Below are positions 57,201 through 64,000 of a stretch of 64,000 nt of DNA, piece after piece. Location of the stretch: contig JAOALB010000057.1 of NCBI GenBank assembly GCA_025331125.1, forward strand, positions 62,001 to 126,000, given 5' to 3'. The notes under the pieces are model-generated. The model did not search any database, had not been told where the DNA came from, and saw only the letters and a program-made list of their open reading frames with translations. This DNA comes from Mycogone perniciosa. Lineage: Eukaryota; Ascomycota; Sordariomycetes; Hypocreales; Hypocreaceae. Made by a program: the position numbers and the translations under genes. Within the stretch, counting starts at the first letter, position 1. Each line of letters begins with the position of its first letter.

Positions 57201-58630
57201 TTTGAGTCGTGAAAGAAAATTCTCTGAAAATAAATGACCCCAATAGGATGGACGAACGGTGCTTATAAGACTAGTAGCTCTAAAAGACCGCCCAATCTTG
57301 GTGGCTGACAGGCTATCAACAACACCTTGATGAGCTCACTGCTTGTAAAAACGACTTCTTGGTGAGACAGAGGCGTCAAGCTTTATAGGAAATCTAACAT
57401 GGGATCCATTTCCCCGGACCCCAGACATCCTCTCCCTCCCTCTCTCAACTAGATCGGTCCGATTTTCGAGCATGTCTTGACAATACGAGCAAAACTCAGA
57501 TGCTGTTGTCACCGACTTAGCGGCTCAAAGTAAGATTTTCCCATCTACTCCGCATCTCCACATAATTCGTGGGGATGACGAGGTCGCGAGTATACGGGAA
57601 CTTCAACTGACAACCTTACTCGGGGAGGGGACCGAGAGTATCGCCGCTGCCCGTCACCCTATAACTTGGTCGTGATGATTGCCTCTACCCGCATTAGGAA
57701 GCCCCATGGGGTAGTCTGGAAGACTCAAGGAGACACATGACAGAGTGGCGGCTGCGCGGCACCAATATCCGACAGATCCCTGCCTGTTCCGGAAAATCAG
57801 AACCGAGTCCATGGACGGGGTATTCATGCTTGATAGGAGGAGGGTGTATCAACTCACATCGTATCGGCGGTTATTACTCCGTATGCAGCTGGTGAGTATA
57901 ATGCCGGAGAACAAGCATAATTCTCATTGGGTCGGTTAAAATAAAGATGACCTCTTTCTCTACCATCTCTACTCCGTATCCCGAATCGCTTCATAACAGC
58001 TAATCACTCGAGCTTCGTCACTGTTGCAGTTAGAGCATCATTCCTTAAGCGGCCCTCGTGATACAAGGCTCACAAAACAGCTTACACAACGGCTTACCCA
58101 TTGGCATGGAGGTTTGTTCGAAATCGCATTATTGCCACTAAGTTGTTTCTCAAGAGCCGGGAGTTCGGGACATCACCCGTGTGCGGAAGCTCTCCGAAAA
58201 GAGCTAATAAGCTTTGGGTATAACACAAAAGTCGGCTTCTCTTGTTGTTCCCCATTGCTTGAAAGGGCGGACTTACTCATTATTAGTTACGGATCCACCA
58301 TCTCGGCGGATTTTCGGTCCTGATTATGCACTCTCTTCCCGGAACAACAAAGAACTGGGGAAGCAGGAAACTGGGGGACGCAGTAAGCAGACTAAGGCAA
58401 GCCTCCATCCAATGCAGGTCATTACGAGCTTTAAGCACTCTACAACGTTCAGTGTGTGCTGCTCAAGGTGGACTTCAAGAGTGAAGAAAAGATTCTTCCA
58501 CCAGTGACACATCTTCATGAGGATAAAAGACAAACGAGCAACACAAGGCTTCATCTGATGGAGAGCATCAACATATTGATTCCATAGCTGTCGTTCCGAG
58601 ACGACAAATCATTAACGATCACAAGATGAC
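57201..58630. other. Intergenic region between GH55 and MFS genes
   Basis: These 1.4 kb contain the GH55 promoter and the 3' end of the permease gene. A CreA-like CCCCGG site at 57412-57417 and palindromes at 57875-57883 and 57970-57978 are visible. No gene is seen. Confidence 0.45.
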
Positions 58631-60270
58631 CTACAGACGATACCTGAATCCAACCGTCTTCCAATCCGTCACATCCTCATAATCTTCCGGCCTGAGCTCC
58701 ACCTGCATCACGGCCTCAGCCACGTCCTTGCCATCCATCGCATCCCCCAGCTTGCCATCCGCAACCATACCAGACGAACCAGCATTGCCCTCGAAGCCCT
58801 CCTCCCTTGCGCGCTTCGCATTCATCCACTGCAGATACGCCCTCAATACCAGGGCCAGAACAATGGCAAGCGCGTAGCAAATCATGATGCTCTGGAAGGC
58901 CGTCTGATACGCCGGCGCCTCATTCTGGCGGAAGAATTGCGGTCCTGCGATGTTGCCCGCGCAGTACGCGAGGAAGAGCATGGCCGTCACGGTCATCTTC
59001 TTTGTAACACCACGGTAGTTGGACTGCACGAGCGCCATGAGGAGCGGCAGAGAGGCGGGACCGGGTGAGAGGAGGAAATAGGCAAAGAGCTGAACTCCGT
59101 GCGGCACCCGGTCGCGGGAGTAGATGACGGCAGCGCCTACAACGCAGGGGATGACAACAGCGACGATGAGGAGGCAGTTGAGCGTACGGAAACGGCCGGC
59201 GAGCCATCCCGTTCCGGCGATGATGCCAGCAGTGATGATAGAGTAGGGGATGTTGATGAGGGTAGACTGCAGAGAGGTGAAATTGAAAGAGGAGATGATG
59301 ATATTGGAGAAGCTCTGCGTGCCGCTGTTGGGAATCTGAACGATGAGCGCAGTAATGAAGATGAGCCAAGTCTTGGGGTCGATGAGACATTCGACGAATT
59401 GGTCCCATTTCCAGCTGGTGCCTTCGGTAGTGCCCGTGCCGGCAATGACGATGCGATCGGCAGCGATTTTTCGCTCTTCGGGAGTAAGGAACCTTGCCTT
59501 GGAGATGCTATCCGGGAGGAAGAAGTACATAGGGATGGCCCAGAGGAAGGTTGCGATGCCGAGGACGATATACATCCATCTCCAGGGGTGTACATTGTCA
59601 TTGATGTGTCCGAGACCAAAGGCAATCAAGCTAGAGATGATGCCGCCGATGGAGTTGCCCGCGAACCAGATGCCCACACGCGTTGGCATCTCATCTCGCG
59701 TGTACCAAGTCGACGTGAGGAACATGAAGGCGGGAGTGATGGTTGCCTCTGCCATGCCGAGCAAGAAGCGCACAGCCATGAGGCCGCCGAAGTTGGTACA
59801 TGCTGCCGTTACGCCCACGACGATACCCCAGGCGACGGTGTTGAATGTGAGATACTTGGCGGTAGGAAGACGCGCGATGAGCAGGGTGGTGGGATATTCC
59901 CAGATAAGGTAGCCGAAGTAGAAGATGCTGCTGACCCAGCTATAGTCTTGGCCAGCGAGGTGCTATGATGATATGAGCAGGCTGGTCAGGTTGAATGTGT
60001 TGGGGGAGGAGTTGTTCTTACAGTGTCCTCTCGCAGACCAAAGACTGCAGCGCTTGAGAGAATGACCTTGTCCATAAAGTTGAACATGTAGGTCACAAAC
60101 AGAAGAGGAATGATCACACGATCAATCTTCTTCAGCACCCGACGCGCCATGGCGGCGTCAGGGCCGGTCTCGAGCCTCGCTGGCTCTTGTGCTGGAGTTG
60201 CACTCATCTCGTGATGGATTCCGAGCAAAGGTTCAGTCTCATGGACAAGGTGAATGTCCTCGTCTCTCAT
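58631..60270 (-). CDS. MFS permease of the Dal5 (anion:cation symporter) family
   Basis: Membrane transporter of 526 aa with about twelve predicted membrane spans. Minus-strand exons 60270-60022 and 59962-58631 (intron 59 nt) join in phase at EDTHLAGQDYSWV. The start at 60270 (MRDEDIHLVHE) is the first ATG in frame; 60207 (MSATPAQEP) is an alternative. Landmarks of the Dal5-like group are DRVIIPLLFVTYMFNFMDKV in helix 1, GQDYSWVSSIFYFGYLIWEYP, RFLLGMAEATITPAFM, WYTRDEMPTRVGIWFAGNSIGG and LPDSISKARFLTPEER in the central loop. Members move allantoate, ureidosuccinate, nicotinate-like compounds or vitamins with protons; which one cannot be told. It is divergent from an adenine-deaminase-like gene, suggesting nucleobase or nitrogen-compound use. 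Confidence 0.9.
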
Positions 60271-61108
60271 GGACGCAGGATTCACGCGCAATAAGTAGGC
60301 GCGCTGCTGCTCAGTTCTAATCAATGCTCGGCCAACCCCTGCTGGAGCTAATATGTGATATCTGGAGATATCCTGGATTTTTTCATACCTATCACCAATA
60401 TCCGCCGTATCCCCCCCATGCTTATCATGAACGTGGGGACGCAGATGTTTGGATGAGTGGCCAGAAGGACCGCAGTTCCCCGAGATCGGCACGTAAAAGC
60501 TCGGTAATAGTGGTAAAACGGCTGAAGGAATCCACACTCGCGTGGCTTCATGCCAGATTAAGAGAAGACCATGGGGAAGAAAACGGGTAGGATAAATTAG
60601 ACTTTAGATAGGTAATGTTTAGTAGTAGTAATACGACTCGTGTGTATGGAATATGGAGGATGGAGCAGTCAAATGATGATAAGTGATGCCTTTGAGGTTC
60701 AAAATATTGGCTGCCTACGGAGTCTTCCGTATTCCCAGCTGATGCTGTCGAATACGCATTCATCTGTTAGTAATCCCAGCTCTCTACAGAGTTTGAAAGC
60801 ACAAGTATTAGCTACAGATCCCAGTCTTTGTTCGAGGCTCTGTGTCGAATCAACAGTCGTCTGTATCTCCAATCTCCTATTCCCATTAATTGAAGCCAGA
60901 AAATTCCTTCGGAGACCGGCCGAACAGGAGTTCGCCGATGGCCGGGGCTTTTTACTCCACCCTGCCGGGCCGGCAGTCTTTGGTGAGAGACTACTTCGTA
61001 CTATTGGATTCTTCTTATCTTCCGGCTTAACTCCTTCCATTAAGATGAATCTTCAATACACCACCACAAACGCGAACGGAGATAGTCGAGCATTGATATC
61101 ACGAAAAC
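60271..61108. promoter_or_regulatory. Divergent promoter of permease and deaminase-like genes with GATA motifs
   Basis: The 838 bases between the two ATGs carry HGATAR matches at 60389-60394 (minus), 60422-60427 (minus), 60606-60611, 60677-60682, 61015-61020 (minus) and 61080-61085. About two or three are expected by chance in this length. Joint nitrogen control of the pair is an inference. Confidence 0.4.
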
Positions 61109-62191
61109 ATGAACAGCCTCAGCATATCTCCCTTCATCGCCTCCCTCCCCAAGGTCGAGCTGCACATCCACATTGAAGGAACCCTCCGGCCGGCTCTCCG
61201 GTGGAAGCTCGCCCAGCGCAACAACATTCCCCTGCGGTTCAAAGACCAGGAGTACAAGACATATGAGGAGCTTGTGGAATCATACAATGTCACGTACAAC
61301 CACCGCCCAGAGCTTGGCGGTCGCAAGGACGTGCCCACGTTTCTAGAGGCGTACTTTGCTGGGTGTGAGGTGCTGCTCACGGAGGATGACTTTTACGAAC
61401 TGACCATGGATTACTTTCTTCGCTGCCAGGAGATGAATGTCCGCTATGTGGAGCCCTTTTTCGATATCCAGGCGCATACACGACGAGGAATACCAGCAGA
61501 GTATGTACTCAACGGCTACCTAAGGGCGCAACGTGACGGCGCATCCAAGTACGGCGTGCGCTCCAACTGGATCTTCTGCTTTCTCCGCGACGAGCCCGTT
61601 GAGGAGGGCGAAGCTGCATACCAGGTTGCCTTCCCGTGGGCGAAAGACGGACACGGGCTCTTCCATGCTGTCGGCCTGGCGAGCAACGCCTACGAGAGGC
61701 CACCAAATCTGTTCAAGAAAGCGTTTGAGCGCGCCAGGGCGGATGGCCTGCATATCACGACACATTGCGACTTTGGGCAAAAAGACACGCATGAGCACAT
61801 CCGACAGGCCATCTTTGATGTGCAAATCGAGCGGATTGACCATGGATTGGACGTGCTAGATCGAGAAGAGCTTGTAGCAGGCTTGGTAGAGAAAGGCGTC
61901 GGGTTGACTCTATGTCCGCATGCCTACCACCGGAGGACAGCGACAGAGGTGCTGTTCCCGAAGCTGCGGCAACTGCTAGATAAGGGAGTCAAGTTCTGCA
62001 TCAACAGCGATGACCCGGTGTATATGCACGATGTGTGGATTGATGGGAACATGGAGAAGGCGTATCATTACGGACAGCTGTCTAAGGAGGAGATGGTGCA
62101 GCTGGCGAGAAATGGTGTGGACATGTGTTGGGCGGATGAGAGCGTAAAGAAGGAGATTTACGCGGAACTAGATGCGGTGGATTTGAGTTGA
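61109..62191 (+). CDS. Adenosine/adenine deaminase-family protein with altered catalytic motif
   Basis: TIM-barrel amidohydrolase of the adenosine/adenine deaminase family, 360 aa in one exon. Metal-site motifs are present: KVELHIHIEGTL (His19, His21), LHITTHCDFG (His219), RIDHG (His245) and NSDDP (Asp301, Asp302). The sequence tracks fungal/bacterial adenine deaminases in LRPALRWKLAQRNNIPLRF and YVEPFFDIQAHTRRGIP. However, the usual H-A-G-E, whose Glu is the proton donor in deamination, reads H-C-D-F here (Phe222), and the usual CP(L/T)SN reads CPHAY. Either the substrate and chemistry differ or another acid (Asp221) substitutes. No signal peptide, so cytosolic. Its divergent partner, a Dal5-like permease, suggests uptake plus breakdown of a purine-like or other nitrogen compound. 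Confidence 0.85.
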   Translation: MNSLSISPFIASLPKVELHIHIEGTLRPALRWKLAQRNNIPLRFKDQEYKTYEELVESYNVTYNHRPELGGRKDVPTFLEAYFAGCEVLLTEDDFYELTMDYFLRCQEMNVRYVEPFFDIQAHTRRGIPAEYVLNGYLRAQRDGASKYGVRSNWIFCFLRDEPVEEGEAAYQVAFPWAKDGHGLFHAVGLASNAYERPPNLFKKAFERARADGLHITTHCDFGQKDTHEHIRQAIFDVQIERIDHGLDVLDREELVAGLVEKGVGLTLCPHAYHRRTATEVLFPKLRQLLDKGVKFCINSDDPVYMHDVWIDGNMEKAYHYGQLSKEEMVQLARNGVDMCWADESVKKEIYAELDAVDLS

Positions 62192-63087
62192 TAGAATCGT
62201 GGTCACCAAGATAACGTTGCCGCCTCAACCACTCAACAGGACCAGCTGTGCGAGTGACTGAGATTCAGGACTCGTACTCCTCGTAAATGGAGGGATACCG
62301 AAGATAGCACGTGAGGCTAATTGGCTATGTGAAAATCATGGCTTTAGGTTAAAAAGCTTCAGGTACGAGATTCTGTCACCAATATGTACATATGAGTAGG
62401 TATGTACATAATCGAAAAGTTAGTCGCCCCTGCTAGCCAAATTCCATCCGTTTCATTTTCCGGTGGGACACCCGAAGATAGATGAGGCATATTAATAAAC
62501 CACGCATTGGCTAGTAGGAGGAAATTAATCAGGGCAGCTTACTTAATAAGCGGTGATATCAGAAGTGCAATCGAAGAAAGAATGAGAAGATGTAGGGTAG
62601 TAAGTAAGGTAATAAGCCTTGAAAAAATCACTGCTCTTAAACCGTGGGGGGTGACATGAACGTTTCCATTTGGGATTTGTCTAACACAAAGTCCCGATAA
62701 ATATTACCGCGTTATTTCAATACTACTCTGTACGAGTACTTACTGCTAGTAAATCCTTCTTGTGCTTACAACTTTCTCCCTAATCTCGGTAATTAAATCA
62801 CAAGCGTGATTATTCACAGAACGCCCGTACTATTACGGAGTACTCGTAGATCTCTCAATACATACGACTAATACGGTAACCTACTCCGTAATTTCGGGTA
62901 TCGATTTCTCTCTATCTCGTCTATTCCCTTGATTCTATCCCCAGGCTAGTACTGCTGCTATGGCCTGATAAAACAAATCATGTACGGAGTCCTTCGTATG
63001 AATGTAAATGTATGTACTCCGTACAGAGTGCTACCGGAAACCATCACTTACTCGTATATGCTTTCTCGCAGCATCGAAATCCCTCAT
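62192..63087. other. Convergent intergenic region with palindromes
   Basis: No gene is seen in 896 bases between converging genes. Palindromes of the TACGGAGTA family are at 62834-62843, 62882-62890 and 63014-63024, with a degenerate copy at 62983-62992. Confidence 0.5.
62834..63024. repeat. Cluster of TACGGAGTA/TACTCCGTA palindromes
   Basis: TACGGAGTAC at 62834-62843, TACTCCGTA at 62882-62890 and GTACTCCGTAC at 63014-63024 lie within 200 bp, just past the 3' end of the GH128 gene. Confidence 0.75.
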
Positions 63088-63903
63088 CTAGTTGTACTTG
63101 CTAATCGCGTTCAGATAAGTCTGACCAGACTCAGACAGCCCCGAACCATCCGCCTTCACTGGGAGCCAAGCCTGACCCAAACCACCACCATCAGTGTACG
63201 CATACGCCGCCACGTGCTTATTGTTCTCAAACAAATCGACCACGTCATAAATCCACTGGTTGATCTGTTTCTGGTCTGAGCAGGGCGTGAAATTGTTCTG
63301 GTCGTACACGCACGCAAACTCCGTTACCCAGATGGGCTTGCCGTATGTCTTCCAGTAGTAGTCGATATCGGCCTGCACACCCGCCATGTCGGGCTTGTAG
63401 ATATGAATGGCTGTGAAATCCCAGCTCTTGGCCAGCTGCTTCTTATTAAAGTTCTTAAGCCAGCTCTCATCCTTTTGCATGCACATGGCCGGGCTGCCGA
63501 GCAGGGAGCCCTTCTTGCCCCAGGGAACGATCATCTTGTTCCATAGGCTGACACCCGTGTCGACATTGAGATGAGCTGAAGTATCTGCCCCGGAGCAGTC
63601 CGGCTCATTGAATGCAAGGAGGTATTGTGGAGTGGAGCAGAGGTGTTGAAACTCCAGGAATCGCTTCGCGTCTTGCTGGCCGTTGTTGCCGCCTCCCCAA
63701 AGCATAGACACGGCGGCGACATTTGAGGGCCCCCCTTTAGGGGCAGGAGTCCAGTCGTAATACCATCCGAGATGGCCTTTCCAGTACGGCACGGCGCGGC
63801 CACCGGCGGAGCCGGCTTTTTTGCCATTGGGAGTGAGAGATGTGGCATCAGCGAAGGCGACAACCGCTGCGCAGAGTAAAAAGCAGCAATTTTTGAGAGA
63901 CAT
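63088..63903 (-). CDS. GH128 (Asl1-type) secreted glycosyl hydrolase
   Basis: Secreted protein of 271 aa in one exon, family GH128, whose characterised members are beta-1,3-glucanases; S. pombe Asl1 is a wall protein of this family. Signal peptide MSLKNCCFLLCAAVVAFADA. The compact TIM barrel is complete: WGGGNNGQQDAKRF, LLAFNEPDCSG with Glu100 as likely acid/base, SWDFTAIHIYKPD, and IWVTEFACV with Glu195 as likely nucleophile, ending SESGQTYLNAISKY. No GPI signal or extra domain is present. With the GH55 enzyme 6 kb away it forms a loose pair of beta-1,3-glucan-active secreted proteins, but they are separated by unrelated genes and not obviously co-regulated. Function in wall remodelling or nutrition is inferred. 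Confidence 0.93.
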   Translation of the reverse strand: MSLKNCCFLLCAAVVAFADATSLTPNGKKAGSAGGRAVPYWKGHLGWYYDWTPAPKGGPSNVAAVSMLWGGGNNGQQDAKRFLEFQHLCSTPQYLLAFNEPDCSGADTSAHLNVDTGVSLWNKMIVPWGKKGSLLGSPAMCMQKDESWLKNFNKKQLAKSWDFTAIHIYKPDMAGVQADIDYYWKTYGKPIWVTEFACVYDQNNFTPCSDQKQINQWIYDVVDLFENNKHVAAYAYTDGGGLGQAWLPVKADGSGLSESGQTYLNAISKYN

Positions 63904-64000
63904 TGTGGCATATACCGATACACCAGAAGGGAAACAATAAGCTCAAGTACTCTGTATGTTGTATTGGAAGACTCTTTGGCCTCTGAAGGGGGAAAAGGGA

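Noticed and set aside
59099..59968. 289-residue plus-strand open frame opposite the MFS gene
   Set aside because: Antisense shadow of membrane-protein codons; Asp/Glu/Gly-rich with no motif.

Overview
This window is nuclear DNA of a filamentous ascomycete (Pezizomycotina). The genes are interrupted by short GT-AG introns of about 47-90 nt, and several fungal families are present: a GrrA-type F-box/LRR protein, a Mep ammonium transporter, Zn2Cys6 regulators, a Rvs161 BAR protein, and GH47, GH55 and GH128 enzymes. Genus cannot be fixed from sequence alone. The Zn2Cys6 protein at 35.6 kb and the many intergenic TACGGAGTA-type palindromes would fit a Hypocreales- or Eurotiales-like genome, but that is inference. 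No rRNA, tRNA, CRISPR array, virus or intact transposon was recognised. Exon coordinates were read by eye from splice motifs, reading phase and family conservation.

Layout. 0-16 kb is a housekeeping block: the 3' part of grrA, a Mep/Amt ammonium transporter with GATA sites upstream, peptidyl-tRNA hydrolase head-to-head with RVS161, the decapping subunit DCP1, an OCRL-like inositol-polyphosphate 5-phosphatase and an uncharacterised acidic protein. 16-29 kb is regulatory and accessory: a 966-aa protein with a Zn2Cys6 cluster in its middle, a TauD-type dioxygenase, and a small Ser/Thr-rich protein with a signal peptide and a GPI-like tail, separated by gene-poor stretches. 29.2-35.6 kb holds no convincing gene and leads into a Zn2Cys6 transcription factor with a long GC/CT-rich leader. 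38-47 kb has a class-3 lipase with a long proline/glutamine-rich N-terminus, two single-pass Ser/Thr-rich membrane proteins and a Golgi/ER-type alpha-1,2-mannosidase. 48-54 kb has a cupin protein with possible membrane helices, a 773-aa protein combining a seven-blade EPTP/EAR-like propeller with an unrecognised C-terminal domain, and the RNA lariat debranching enzyme DBR1. 54-64 kb has a GH55 exo-beta-1,3-glucanase, a Dal5-like MFS permease divergent from an adenine-deaminase-like protein, and a GH128 glucanase-like secreted protein.

How the genes relate. Most neighbours look functionally independent, as is usual in fungal chromosomes. Two local associations are plausible: nitrogen or purine uptake and use (the Mep gene; the permease/deaminase divergent pair, both with GATA motifs upstream) and cell-wall or secretory glycan processing (GH47, GH55, GH128 and the Ser/Thr-rich surface proteins). 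The most unusual items are the EPTP-propeller fusion, the deaminase-like protein that lacks the canonical catalytic Glu, the mid-protein Zn2Cys6 regulator, and the dense intergenic family of short palindromes.
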